Below the pieces are notes generated by a model that worked only from the letters and a program-made list of their open reading frames with translations, searched no databases and was not told the origin of the DNA. From Chamaelirium japonicum (Eukaryota > Streptophyta > Magnoliopsida > Liliales > Melanthiaceae), in NCBI GenBank assembly GCA_947650365.1, contig OX393549.1, positions 87,379,703 to 87,443,702 on the forward strand: 64,000 nt of DNA. The letters are read 5' to 3'. A program made the translations under genes and the position numbers. Positions 23,647 through 36,400 of the stretch are shown in pieces (within the stretch, counting starts at the first letter, position 1; every line of letters begins with the position of its first letter).

Positions 23647-24101
23647 TAGGGGTGGCAATGGGTCGGGTCGGGTCGGTCGGTTCAAGTCATAGGCACAAGG
23701 GCAAAACAACCCAATCTGAATCCGACCCGTTTAATAAACTTGTCAAAAACTTAAACCCAAACCCGACTTGCCTAATAAATGGGTTGACCCGACCCGACTC
23801 GTTTAACTTGTTTAATAAATGGGTCGGGTTGGGTTAGGTTAGCTTGGGTTGGGTCAACAGAACCCATGTAAACCAATAGAGTTGGGTGAAGTCAGGTTGA
23901 ATTGGGTCGGGTTGGCTTGGGTTGACACGATCCATTTGGTAAGTGGGTTAGGTTGGGGTAATCGGCCAGGTTATAAGTACAAATCTAAGCCCGATCCATT
24001 AAAAAAACAGGTCAGTCAGCTCAACCCTTTTATGATCCTAACCCGTTTAGGCAAAACCCAAACCCACTAAATTCAGATCAGGTCAAGAATTGCCACCCCG
24101 A
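23647..24101. mobile_element. hAT-type non-autonomous element (455 bp)
   Basis: Ends are taggggtggcaa and ttgccaccccga. Flanks gactggaa (23639-23646) and gactggat (24102-24109) match at 7 of 8. The interior is the gggtcgggt-rich body with a tttaataaa spacer common to the family. Confidence 0.88.
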
Positions 24102-24282
24102 GACTGGATACGGTTACAATTATGGGCAAGTGGTAAATTACACTTCACCCCTCTAAAGTTTACTCTAAAATCACTTAATCACCCTGGCGTTTTATCTCTT
24201 CCACATCAGTCCCTATAGTTTTAAATGTTAGCACATATACCCTTTTGTGAACTACTAAAATTTTCTTTTAGTACCACCAGGG

Positions 24283-24960
24283 GATTAAAGAGTTGGCAAA
24301 GCAACATATTAGGACTGGCAATGGGTCGGGTAGGGTCGTGTCCAGAACCCCTAAACCCAATCTCAACCCGTTTAACTAATAATGTTTAAACCCTAGACTC
24401 ATACCCGACCCGTTTATAAGCGAGTAGCCCTGTTAAGATCTGTTTACATATCCATTATTTGATTTTTTTCTTCTTCTTTATTTTGCTGCAACTCTTCATG
24501 TGTGGGTGTCCACATCACAATCATCCGTTGCACCCAACGCAAACCAGTGAATCGTATAGAACCCGGACAGTAGGCTCATTGGCTAAGTGACACTATGATC
24601 AGATGCCTAGTAGACATGATCAGACATAACCCATTGAATTTTAAACAGGTCGGAGGCAAAACCTAGACCCGAACCATTTACTAAACGGGTTAGTCATTTA
24701 CGACCCAAACCTGTTTAACCCAGACGCACTAATTTTGTGTCAAGTCTGTCGTGTCGGGTCCAAAATTACCAGCCCTACAACAGATGCTTTGGTGAGGAGG
24801 TTGTGGGTTCGACTCCTCCCCTCGATTTACCCAGGAGTGAAGTTAAAATTACCGAGTGGATCGGGCTTCACTCCTAGAGGGATTAGTCCGAGCCTGAAGT
24901 GAGTCATTGTCAGAAAGGTTTCGGAACACCCGCCAATCTCAAAGAAAAAAAGAAAAAGAA
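24283..24960 (+). mobile_element. tRNA-derived SINE split by a hAT element
   Basis: Removing the insertion at 24310-24777, the flanks join as agttggcaaagcaacagatgc then tttggtgaggaggttgtggg and ttcgactcctcc. This has an A-box-like tggcaaagc and a clear B box, ggttcgactcc (about 24808), at tRNA-like spacing. The body continues to an A-rich tail (about 24940-24962). Start and target duplication are not certain, and the SINE family is not identified. Confidence 0.6.
24310..24777. mobile_element. hAT-type element inserted in the SINE, itself interrupted
   Basis: Ends are taggactggcaa and ttaccagcccta. Flanks caacatat (24302-24309) and caacagat (24778-24785) match at 7 of 8. The gggtcgggt-type body is broken by about 165 bp of foreign AT-rich sequence (roughly 24442-24608). 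Confidence 0.8.
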
Positions 24961-24962
24961 AA

Positions 24963-25935
24963 GTCTCTTTGTAATTTCTAGAGGGGGGGGGGGGAATGTA
25001 GTTTATTAACTATAGGGGGGTAAAGTAATTTTGGGCTAAACGATGGATTGAATGTGAAGTTGGTATACATCGGGAACATGGCATCTTTGAGAGAGGGCAA
25101 TGTTCACTTATCAATGGAGAAGAAGCTTGGGTTTGAAGGGTTTGACCCATTTTCTAAACTTGGGTTTCACGCATGGAAGGCGGGTTTGGGGGTGCAAGCC
25201 CAAAGTCAAGGAACAGACAAGAAGAGCTCCGAACGAGGGGCTAGGACTTGGGGAATTCCGCTGTGGTTTGGGGACCTCAACGTGCACTCCCTCTTTAAAT
25301 TGAAGCTTCTTTCTCTTGTTAGATGTTGGGCAGACATGGCTAGAAAATCTTGGTCATAGCATTACTTATAAAGTATGGGGACCCACTCACTCTCTCTCTC
25401 TAGATTGGTTATAAAGAATGGGGACCCATTCTTCTTTTTTTTTCTTTTCTTTTCTTTTCTTTTTCTCTCTCTCTATAATGTATGGGGACTCTCTCTCTCT
25501 CTCAAGATTAGTTATAAAGTATGGGGACCCATTCTTCTTTTCTTTTCTCTTTCTCTCAATTTTGCTCACACGGCTGAAATGGTTAAAAATGTCATTTTCT
25601 TTTTAAAGAGGACATGTATGTCATCGCTAGAACGGTTTCCGTAAGTGCTATTGCACCAGGGACCACAGTTCGAAACCTGACAACCATATGAGTGCAAAGA
25701 CTTTTTTTCTCGCCAAAGGCCGAGCCTTGATTTCGCTCGTAAGAGCACCACATGGTTTATAAACCACATGGCGTTGGACAAACCCAAGATTCGATTCTTC
25801 GACCCCCCCCCAACAGTTGAGATGCAATCGTGGTGGTTCGATTTGTTCGAATAACTCTAATAGAGTTCCTAGAGCTCCTTGTAAGACTTGTTGAAAAACT
25901 CATTGTCGGACCTGATTAATTACTCTTTGTTGTTC
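24963..25935. other. Unassigned DNA with short repeats
   Basis: A worn inverted-repeat element end (agtttattaactatagggggg) lies near 25000 and may pair with ttacacttcacccctctaaag at 24132. At 25365-25545 the phrase ataaagtatggggaccca recurs about four times with CT tracts between. The open frame at 25048-25359 has no recognisable family. Confidence 0.45.
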
Positions 25936-25954
25936 AAAATAAATGGTTGAGGCC

Positions 25955-26469
25955 TAGTGGAGGGGGGGCTAACTCGCCGTAGCCCCAGGCTAGCTAACCG
26001 AGGATCTGAAACGATTGAGGCCAGGGCTTCGCTCCGGGCCAAATCTCGAGCCCTTGAATCTAATGTGCATTGTCGTCCACCACGGCCTAAGATCCCTCTC
26101 TTGCAGGATCTTAAGAATCAGCTGTCTAATCTTGATGGAGCGGATCTGAGTCTACCCATCAACCTGCTGGAGGACAGAACCATCCTTGATTTAGCTTCGG
26201 CTGTCGGCTTCTCCATCAAGGAGAAAGAATCAGGATCACTCCTAGCTCTTTTCCGTGACATGGAAAGATCGAGGGCTTCTGAGCCTTAGGACTTTCGGCT
26301 TGCTGTTTTTTCTCTTGCTTGTTGTGTAGGGCAATTTTGTTAGCCCGTGTTGGAAGGGGGTACGCTTGGGTGTTGATGCCTTTTGTTGCGGTATCCTATC
26401 TTAGTTCGTAATGACTTCTGGTTGGGGTCCGCCAAACCCTCCCTCCAAAGAGGAGGGGTTCTCAAAAAA
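25955..26469 (+). mobile_element. Short LINE-type insertion with long target duplication
   Basis: A 515-bp insert ending in an A tract is flanked by a perfect 19-bp direct repeat (25936-25954 and 26470-26488, aaaataaatggttgaggcc). Allowing for tail ambiguity, at least 15 bp are true duplication. This is the signature of target-primed reverse transcription. The insert opens directly into a reading frame that ends with TAG at 26287-26289 (about 110 codons, TRRSPRLANR near its start), then about 180 bp of 3' sequence. The RRSPRL motif recalls the C-terminal part of plant LINE ORF1 proteins. No reverse transcriptase remains. Confidence 0.75.
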
Positions 26470-26488
26470 AAAATAAATGGTTGAGGCC

Positions 26489-27576
26489 GAAAAAAAGAAG
26501 AAGAGAATACAATTATTCTTTGTATGTTTTTTTTTTATTATTCTCAATATTTTTGACTAATCAAAAGGCGCCACAAAGGAATTGCACCTCTTCCATCATG
26601 TGTGGGCCCAAAGTTGGAGAGCTTTCATTATTACCGGGTCACAATTAAGACTTGGGAGATTCTAAAACTTACAACCTGTTTTGTTGGGGGGAATAAGTAT
26701 TTTTTTGCAACCCATAGGCTTTGGCTAAATCCTAATCAAGCAAAAACTATGTAGTTGAAACTCATTGTAAAGTTTAAACTATAAGATTTCTCAAGATTTT
26801 AGGAGACAAATTACTCGAAAAAGTTGTGTATGCGAACTACATCGGTTATTGACCCTTGTCGAGCCCACCACCCCTCACCACCAACATTACCGCCACAACC
26901 CGTCATCATCGGTTGCCCTCGCCACCGCCCACAGCATGCCATCGTCGATGGCTGTTAGTCACCAACACAACCTTTGCTCCTCACCAACGCCGCCTCCGCT
27001 ATCACCCCCATCTCCCATAACTACTAATTAAACACAAGCAACCAATAGCTTTGCCATTGCATGATAGTTTTAACTCATGCGTTAGAAATGTGGGCTAACT
27101 GTACCCTTTCAACTCTGTTATTCACAATCCTCTTTTTTTTTCTTCCAAAACACCCCGATCGTCAACCTCTGCCCCGATCGTCATCCTCTGCTTACTGTCG
27201 CCCGATTGCCCACAACTGCCCACCCTGAGCAACATCCCATCCTTCGCTCACAGCAACCTGCTAGCTGCGCTCCAAACTGGTGGTCTCTCGTCTCCAGATG
27301 ACCCCACCTCCTTCCTCCTCCTCCTCTTACTCCCTTCTCTGGCACAAGCAGTGGTGATGGTAAGGAGTAAGAGTATGAGGGAAGAATAGGAGTAGTAGGA
27401 GGGAGGGGTTGTAAGGCAACAAGGGTCCATCGACTAGTCCATCATAGGGGCAGGGATGGGGTTGAAGATGCGGTGTAGTTGGGGTGACAGAAAGCAGAGG
27501 ATAACGTATAGCTGGGTCTGGCCGGGTGGTAGTGGGCTGAGGATGGTGTTAGGTATGTGGTTCATATACGTAGATT
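26489..27576. other. Unassigned intergenic DNA
   Basis: Two moderately GC-rich patches (26850-27030 and 27150-27300) give proline- or serine-rich short frames with no family features. Nothing else is seen. Confidence 0.4.
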
Positions 27577-28555
27577 GTTATGATTTGTTTTTCCCATCGG
27601 CTCTAGTGATGTCGAAGAGGGTTCAATGAGCTTTCCAACGCACATGGAATTGTCAAAGTTCGTCAAGAATTGGCCAAGCTATCGTGTTTTGAAGCAAGGT
27701 ATATATGTGCTGATGCTGAAGGCCACTCAAACAAAATTCAAGGCGATCGATGTAGGCACCAAGTGTTGGGCGCTCGGGGGAACTGTTTTGGTGCTTGGAC
27801 AAACCGACAATCTGCATGCGTTTTGACCTGGTTGGGTCATAGTTCGGGCTATTTTCTAGCCGAATTTGGGAATACTAAAGCCATACTTTTTCCCTTATAA
27901 AAGGGGGACATGGTGGTTCTGGGGTTTGTGGTAGAAAACAAAGATGTAGAACTATATCTTGTGACGACTTGAGATTGTCTATGGAGAAGAGAAAGTCACA
28001 GATGGGAAGGAAAGATCTAGGGGGAAGCCGACACGACTGTCCCCTCGGTGCTCTTATCGGTCGGTTCGTTTGAAATATAGAGTATGAAGTTGAAAATGAA
28101 GCCGAAGATCGAAGATTTCGAGTTGTGGGAGTCTCTTGATAGACTTTGTGCCGACATTTATGTGCCTGTGGAGATTGATTTGGGATTGAAGATTACTTGA
28201 TCGTATGAGGATTGAAGGGATTGAAGAACGACAGATCCAGTGGAGGTGGAGCATGCCTTGGCTCTTCTGACCGTGTTCTTGGTGAATTGCCTTAACGTTT
28301 GAGTTCTCCGTGATGCTTTGTATTTCCTGTAAGTATGTTCATATTAGTGTTGCTATAAGAGATCCTCTGCTCCCCCATTTGTAGATTTGTACTGATTTGG
28401 GTGAACCACGTTACATATGTGTATAATCTATCTTTGTGCTGGTTTATTTCATGTATTGAATAATTCATAATTGTTCTGCATGATGTGGTAGATTTTCTGC
28501 ACTAACCCTCTAATCGAAGACCTGCCTCCGCTTTGGGGATCTCAAAATCCCAACA
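27577..28555 (+). mobile_element. Possible lone LTR of an old retroelement
   Basis: The segment begins tgttatgattt and ends aatcccaaca. It contains a promoter-like cccttataaaaggggg at about 27890, and is followed by tgggagcggag, a worn match to the tRNA-Met primer site. No target duplication or partner LTR is visible, so limits are tentative. Confidence 0.35.
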
Positions 28556-29340
28556 GATGGGAGCGGAGTTGTTTTGTATATAAAACAAACCCTGAGAGGC
28601 GTGAATAATATTAAAACCAGGGGCTCTACATTTAGGACCATTTTGCAATTGCATCGTTTTTTAACTTTTGCTTTTCCAAATGCACGAATTGTAGTTCTAC
28701 CAACTCCTCCCAGCCAAATAAACCGTTATAGCAGTAAGATTCATGCAAAGAGAAGGGGGGAGATGATACAAGTGAACATCTCCTTCCCCCACCCTCACCA
28801 ACCCTTTGTAGTCACTATTTTGTAACATTGGCAGTGTACTAAGGGCCTGTTTGGTTGGGAGGAATTGCAACTACTTGGTAAAGTTGCAATTCATGCAATT
28901 ATAAATGCATGATTTATAACTAATGTACTAGGAAAAGCAAGAGTTGCAACTACCATATAGTTGCAGCCCCAATGTTTGGTTGTTTAATTTTATTGTAGTG
29001 GAAAGTGGTGGCCAGCGTAGGCGGTGGCCAAGGGTGGTGATTGTGGCGGTGGCTGGCAGTGGTGGATGGTGGTGGCCGACAATGTGGCGGGTGGTGGTGA
29101 TTGGATCTGGGCGGCGGCCGATGATGGCCGCCAGGGTGACGGGTGGAGGTGCCTTCACACCTTCACCCCAAAAGGAGCAAGTAAATTTTTTTTTTTAAAT
29201 TGGCAAGTTTGTTATCAAGTCATTGTGTTCCCTTAACACCATTCACCCAAAAAGGGGTGCTAATGAAACAGTCACCCTATGTATGCCCAGTTGGTTTGCT
29301 TTTAGCTCAGCATATTTACCAAACAGAATAGCCTGTAATT
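28556..29340. other. Unassigned DNA with a possible inverted-repeat element
   Basis: From about 28842, agggcctgtttggttggg resembles a common MITE end; a weak opposite end, ccaaacagaatagcct, lies near 29319. The interior has a ggtggtggcc-rich stretch (29010-29150). No gene. Confidence 0.35.
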
Positions 29341-29480
29341 AATGGACCCACCAGTCTTGAGTATCTAATGTATCATTTCTCTTTCTTAATTGTTATGGGG
29401 GAATCTCCATGAGATCCCAAGGTTGACAATGACAGGAAGAGGGTATGCATCTGAAAGGGAATAAGGCTTGTAAGCCCACC

Positions 29481-29524
<44 letters not shown>

Positions 29525-30409
29525 ATGGGATGGTATTTTTGGATCAGGAGAGACAAAGGAATGTAGAGATCTCAATGTAAGAAAAGGGATATCAGAGGAA
29601 TTTGAATGTATAAGATATTTCACTTATTCCATTGTGTTGGGAGGAGTTCATTTCTCATGTAATATAAAAATCTAGGAAGAGTATAAAATGGATTAGCCTG
29701 GAAGCTAAGCTTGCCTTGGTTTACATTAATATATGTCTTAGCTTCATTAGGTATGAATATTCTAAGTGTGAAAACAGAAGGATTTGGAAATCCCCATATG
29801 CTGCTAAATTTGGAGTCTTCCATCCTTCACCATGGATTTTTGATCTGTTCAAGAAGGGATTAAAGGGTCTTTTAATTTATTCCATCTTTTTTTTTTCTCC
29901 CCTCCCCCCCTAACGGGCTCCTCGGTAGTCGTTTTGAGCAGCTGGATTGTGCTTATAAGAGCACTGCTTCATCTTCTTCCTCGACCAGAGCGATAATCGA
30001 AGAAGGCCCGAGAGCTAAGCCGGACTTCCGGTGGGGAGAACCCTTATGGGCATTGAGCTGAATCAACTCTGGTCCTGTGGGAATTGGTTTTCCTTGAGTT
30101 CATGGCAGAGGGTTCATGCAGTAGATCAATTTTCTTTTGAGACCATAAGCTTTCCTCTCTCTTTTCTTGGGTAGTTCTTGAGGATTCCTTTAGTGGGTCT
30201 TGCTTAGATTTACAGAAATTTCTAGCAATCATGGGGTTTGAGTCATGCCATTGTTAGCATCTACAGTGAATTTTTCTTGAGATTTTGAAAGCCTGGGATT
30301 CCTTTAGAGTCAGAAACTCCTGGAAATCTACTGGGTGAACATCTGTCCATCTCTCTACAGGTCCTAGTATCTCTCTTGAGTTTGGAAGTAAGAGAGGAGG
30401 GAGAGAGTC
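29341..30409 (+). promoter_or_regulatory. Upstream region of the NAC gene
   Basis: A (GA)n tract lies at 29484-29521. TATA-like sequences occur at about 29677 (gtataaaat) and 29950 (cttataaga). The second would give a leader of about 430 bases. Several ATGs precede 30410 in any such leader. No specific binding site is claimed. Confidence 0.4.
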
Positions 30410-31763
30410 ATGGATGAGAGGAGTGACATGGATAAGGCTGATGAAGTGATGCTCCCAGGTTTCAGGTTCCACCCGACGGACGAAGAACTAGTAGGGTTCT
30501 ATCTGAAGAGGAAGGTCCTGCAGAAGCCTCTCTCCATTGAGCTCATCAGGCAACTGGACATCTACAAGTATGATCCATGGGATCTTCCAAGTAAGCTACT
30601 TTCCTTCTTTTCTTTTTTTTCAGCACTGCATCTTTTAAGCAGTATTTCATGATCAATAACATTGTATTCCATGGTTTTCCTTTCGAGAAGAGCTGGCGAC
30701 AACCGGGGAGAAGGAATGGTACTTCTACTGCCCGAGGGATCGGAAGTACCGGAACAGCGCGAGGCCCAACAGAGTCACCGGAGCTGGATTCTGGAAAGCC
30801 ACCGGTACCGACAGGCCCATCTACTCCTCTGAAGGAACCAAGTGCATAGGCCTGAAGAAGTCCCTTGTCTTCTACAAGGGCAGGGCTGCCAAAGGGACCA
30901 AAACCGACTGGATGATGCATGAGTTCAGGCTGCCGTCGCTCACCGATCCGTCGCTGCCCAAAAGGCCGTCGGACCGAAGCATCCCCGCCAATGTAAGCGA
31001 TCGGTTCCATCCGTCGCCGGATATCGTGCTACTTCTTCAATCAGAGGGATACTAATTGAGTCACTAACCCTTTGTGTTCATCAAACAGGACTCTTGGGCG
31101 ATCTGTAGGATCTTCAAGAAAACCAATTCCATGGCGCAGAGAGCGCTTTCTCACTCCTGGGTGCCTCCATCGTCATCGAACACCGGGTCGGACTTGTTCT
31201 CCGTATCGCAGGCCGCAAACGGAGCACAGTTCGGTTCGGAGAACGTCTCTTGCGCATCGGCCGAAGCTGGAACTGGAATCCAGTTCAGCTGCAGCAATGG
31301 ATTGCGGACTGTCAGCTACTCCCCTCTCGATGTTGCTTCATACAAGCACACCAACCTGATCAACTACAGACCATCTCTGCTCCCCATCATCTCAACCTCA
31401 GAAGTACTTCCCACCAACTTCATATTCTCCCCAGCTGAAATCCCAGCACCATCCATGCGCGGAGATGCCGAGAGAGCTTCTGCGCCTTTCGAATATGGAC
31501 ATCCGGAGAACTTCAATGGGTCGGCCATCGATTTACCAACGGAGATGAGTAGGTACTGGGGAAGTGGAGAGGAGGAGTTGCCGAAGAGCGACGATACATG
31601 CTTTGTTGACAACAATCAGTGGGGCGCTGCGAGGGCGGTCGGGTTCCCGTTCAATCTGCCCCCCAATCTTTCGGGCGAGTGGAAGCCCATCTTGCCATGG
31701 GATTCTCCCTCGCGCCCGAGCGAGATGTCGACGGATTACTCCACAAGCAAATGCTATACTTGA
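30410..31763 (+). CDS. NAC-domain transcription factor, FEZ-like group
   Basis: A plant-specific DNA-binding regulator acting in the nucleus. Exons are 30410-30590, 30688-30992 and 31089-31763, joined at GT-AG introns of 97 and 96 bp, and encode 386 residues. The N-terminal NAC domain (about residues 15-173) is complete. Subdomain A is [21 protein letters not shown] includes [13 protein letters not shown] includes [17 protein letters not shown] and [14 protein letters not shown] includes [17 protein letters not shown] and [10 protein letters not shown], and E is [11 protein letters not shown]. The two intron positions are the canonical NAC ones. After the domain comes [16 protein letters not shown], typical of the FEZ/ANAC009-ANAC094 type, and then a serine- and acid-rich activation-type tail ending [12 protein letters not shown] itself controls root-cap stem-cell divisions; this gene's own role is inferred only at clade level. 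No membrane anchor is seen. Confidence 0.95.
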
Positions 31764-32368
31764 CTGGATAGATAAGTAGTTTAGAGAAAGTTTCCTTCTC
31801 TCTGTTGGCATTTCTGTTAGCATGAAATGAACCAGAGGCTGTTGAGAAACCCCCTTGTCTGTGGAATCAATGTACATCTTAGCACCAATGCTTGTTGTTA
31901 ACAGCAAAGCTAACAGGGTGTGAAGGGGCATTTGGCTAGATGTTTAGGTGTCTGGATGTATAGGGCTGCAGGGTATGATCCCTTTCTGTGACATCAGTTA
32001 TCATATTTTTAATTAGTATTGATCGGTTGGATGATCACCGAAATGTCAACAAATTTTCTACGAAATCACTGGAATGTTTTTTTTAGGAGCTTGACAAAGA
32101 AATTGATCGAATTTTTAATAGTACTAAAATAATTTTATCTTTTTAGTAAAAAAATCTGATCTTTGTCTGTGAGAATTTATATTTTTTTTCTTAATTTTGA
32201 TTTTTTTAATAACAGGCAGCAATTTACTGATATTTGACTTGGAATTGATCAAAATTTGACTCGAATCTATTCTTGAAAAAGACAATTACCACCCACATTT
32301 AAACAAAAACCGATAATTTTTTTTTTTTAACTAACCAAAATCGACATATAGATTGACATTTAAAATAT
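31764..32368. other. NAC 3' region and unassigned AT-rich DNA
   Basis: The first 150-200 bp are presumably the NAC 3' untranslated region. The remainder is AT-rich without recognisable features. Confidence 0.4.
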
Positions 32369-33410
32369 TTTTTTGGGTAAGGCAAAGGTGGTCATTACAT
32401 TATGACCTGCATGTCCTCCAGAAAGAGGGCAGATAGGCCGACGGGAAGATCAGATACCCAATACCCTTCCATGCCATAAACCCGTGCCGCCGTTGCCAGC
32501 CAGTGCGCTGCACGTACGGCTTTTCGTCCTCGGTAACCACCACACCGTCACCCCGTGTAATTGTTGCCATGCCTGTTGACAAGCTATTATGAGGGGGTAG
32601 GGCTCCCCACTGCATCCCCTCCCCAACACTAGAGCATCCCGAGCCTTGGAGGCATTCGTCAATACCACAACATTATTACATCCCCGACTTACCAGGTCGT
32701 CAAAGGCCTCCTTTATGGCCCACAACTTTGCCTGAAGGGCAGATTGCACCTGACACCGAAAGGGAGCTCCGCGCATATATGGCCTCCCTTCGTAGCCAAA
32801 ACCCAAGCTCCACTAGAAAAAAACTCCGGGGATAGGAAGGAACGATACATCCAAACGACGTATTCCAAGTTCGGATCCCATTGCACACCCATCCTGCTCC
32901 CCACTAAGCACTTGACAAACTGCAAATAGAGATCAAGCCCCTTGTGGACCAACTCCCTTATAAAAGTATCTTTGTGATCGAATAGCTTTGTGCATCAAGC
33001 TTTCCACAACTGCCACATTGCGACAACTATAATTTCCCCAGGCACCGGGACCTCTCTTTTCCTCTCCTCCGTGGATCCCAAACGCAACGAGTCGAGATAG
33101 TAAAAATCCAACCCAGTCCACTGTCGAACCCCGAGCCAAAACTCCATAGCAAATGGGCATTGCCAAAAGATATGCTCAATATCTTCCTCTAGCTCCCCAA
33201 ACCACGGACAACTCCCAAAATCGAGGCTTAATCTGTGTCGCAACAAGGACGCTGTTGGTAAGGCACCATGAAATAATTTCAATAGAAATAAATGAGCTCT
33301 TGGTGGGATTCTCAACTGCCATATCGCTATCCCTCCCCAACTCAGTAGATTGGCCTCCCCACCCGATAAGTCTGCACGAAGCACCTTGAGCAACCGAGCA
33401 TAGCCATTCT
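32369..33410 (-). mobile_element. LINE 3' end (zinc-binding RT domain and RNase H)
   Basis: Read on the minus strand from 33410, the first part matches the zf-RVT domain that follows plant LINE reverse transcriptases (IAIWQLRIPPRAHLFLLKL, then CPWFGELEEDIEHIFWQCPF). Next come linker sequence and an RNase H-like region (about 32960-32450: SALQAKLWAIKEAFDDL and CQQAWQQL). It ends in a short A tract at 32369-32376 (T on the plus strand). The reading frame is broken between the two domains, with a stop after WQLWKA and at least one frame change. The 5' side is cut exactly where the satellite array starts. The reverse transcriptase core is absent. Confidence 0.85.
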
Positions 33411-36400
33411 AATTCATTCATATGAATATAGCCATTCTAATTCATTCGAACGAAGGTAGTTATTCTAATTCATTCGTACAAGCCATTCTAATTCATTCGT
33501 ATGGATATAGCCTTTCTAATTCATTCGTACGAGCCATTCTAATTCATTCGTAAGAATGTACCTATTCTAATTCATTTGTACAAAGGTAGCTATTCTAATT
33601 TATTCGCAAGATCCATTGTAATTCATTATTACGAATGTAGGCATACTTATTCATCGTATGAACGAATGTAGCTATTCTAATTCATTCGTACGAATGTAGC
33701 CATTCAAATTCATTCGTACGAAGGTAGCCATTCTAATTCATTCATCCGAGCAATTCTAATTTATTCATACGAATATAGCCATTCTAATACATTCATACGA
33801 ATGAATGTTTCCATTCTAATTCATTCGTACGAATGTAGCCATTCTAATTCATTCGTATAAAGGTAGCTATTCTAATTCATTCGTACAAACCATTATAATT
33901 CATTCGTAGGAATGTAGCCATTCTAACTCATTCGTATGAATGGATATAGCTATTCTATTTCATACGTACGAATATAGCCATTCTAATTCATCCATACGAA
34001 GGTAGCCATTCTAATTCATTCGTACGAATATAGCCATCCTAATTCATTCGTACGAATGAATGTAGCCATTCCAATTCATTCGTACGAATGTACCCATTCT
34101 AATTCATTCATACAAAAGTAGTCATTCTAATTCGTTCATAAGAGCTATTATAATTCATTCATACGAATATAGTCATTCTAATTCATTCGTACAAACGAAC
34201 GTAACCATTCTAATTCATTCGTTCGAATGTAGCCATTCTAATTCATTCGTACGAAGGTAGCCATTCAAATTCATTTGCATGAAGATAGATATTCTAATAC
34301 ATTCGTATGAGCCATTCTAATTCATTCATACAAATGTAGTCATTCCAATTCATTCATACGAATGAATATAGCCATTCTAATTCATTCGTTTGAATATAGC
34401 CATTCTAATTTATTCTTACGAAGATAGTCATTCGAATTCATTTGTATGAGCCATTCTAATTCATTTGTACGGATCTGACATTTCTAATTCATTCATAAGA
34501 TCCATTATAATTCATTTATAAGATCCATTCTAATTCATTCATATGAATGTAGCCATTCTTATTCATTCGTATAAACGAATATAGCCATTCTAATTCATTT
34601 GTACGAATGTAGCTATTCTAACTCATTTGTATGAAGGTAACCATTCTGATTTATTCGTACGTGCTATTAATATTCTAATTCATTTGTATGAATATATCCA
34701 TTTTAATTTATTTATACGAATGAATATTTCCATTAAAATTCATTCGTACGATTGTAGCCATTCTAATTCATTTATATAAAGGTAGCCATTCAAATTCATT
34801 CGTACGAACCATTCTAATTCATTCGTAGGAATGTAGCTATTCTAATTCATTCGTACGAATTAATGTAGATTCTATTTCATTCATACGAATGTAGCCATTC
34901 TAATTTATTTGTACGAAGGTAGCCATTCTAATTCGTTCGTATAAGTCATTCTAATTCATTCGTATTAATGTAGCTATTCTAATTTATTCGTACGAATGAA
35001 TGTAGCCATTCCAATTCATTAATACGAATGTAGCCATTCTAATTTATTCGTACGAAGGTAGCCATTCTAATTCGTTCGTAAGAGCTATTTTAATTCATTC
35101 GTACGAATATAGCTATTTTAATTAATTCGTACGAAGGTAGCCATTATACTTCATTCGTACAAGCTATTTTAATTCATTCGTATGAATCTAGACATTCTAA
35201 TTCATTCATACGAACGAATATAGCCATTCTAATTCATTATTATGAATGTAGCCATTCTAATTCATTTGTACAAAGGTAGGCATTCTAATTTATTCATATA
35301 AGCCATTCTAATTCATTCATATGAATGTGGCCATTCTAATTCATTCGTACGAATGAATATAGCTATTCAAATTCATTCGTACGAATGTAGCCATTCTAAC
35401 TTATTCATATGAATGTAGCCACTATAATTCATTCATACGAATGAATGTAGCTATTCTAATTCATTCGTGCGAATATAACCATTCTAATTCATTCTTACAA
35501 AGGTAACCATTCTATTTCATTCATACGTGTCATTCTAATTCATTCGTAAGAATGTAGCCATTCTAATTAATTTATACAGGCCATTCTAATTCATTCGTAT
35601 GAATGTAGCCATTCTAATTCATTCATACGAACTAAAATAGCTATTCTAATTCATTCGTACGAATGTAACAATTCTAATTCATTCATACGAGTCATTCTAA
35701 TTTATTCGTACGAATGTAGCCATTCAAATTCATTCGTATGAATGCAGCCATTCTATTTCATTCGTATAAATATAGCCATTCTAATTCATTCGTACGAAGG
35801 TAGCTATTTTAATTCATTCGTACAAGGCATTCTAATTCATTCGTACGAATGTAGCTATCCTAATTTATTCGTACTAATGAATGTAGCCATTCCAATTCAT
35901 TCGTATGAATATAGCCATTCTAATTCATTTGCACGAAGCTAGTCATTCTAATTCATTCGTAAGAGTTATTCTAATTCATTCGTACGAATATAGTCATTCT
36001 AATTTGTTTGTAATAGTTATTCTAATTCATTCGTACGAATGTAGCTATTCTAATTCGTTTGTACAAACGAATGTAGTCATTCTAATTCATTCGTACGAAG
36101 GTAGCCATTCTAATTCATTCATGCAAGCCATTTTAATTCATTTGTATGAATCTAGGTATTATAATTTATTCGTATAAACGAATATAGCTATTCTAATTCA
36201 TTCGTACGAATATAGCCATTCTAATTCATTTGTATAAAGGTAGGCATTGTAATTTATTCATGTGAGCCATTCTAATTTATTCGTACGAATGTGGCCATTC
36301 TAATTCAATCGTACGAATAAATATAGTTATTCTAATTCATTCTTACGAATATAACCATTCTAATTAATTTGTACGAAGGTAGCCTTTCTAATTCATTCAT

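Noticed and set aside
24795-24830. A tRNA gene at the B-box-like ggttcgactcc
   Set aside because: No acceptor stem or anticodon arm can be drawn, and an A-tailed body follows, which fits a SINE.
35742-36177. Open frames with IHSYE repeats in the satellite
   Set aside because: Pure by-product of the 28-bp unit; they end at random mutations.
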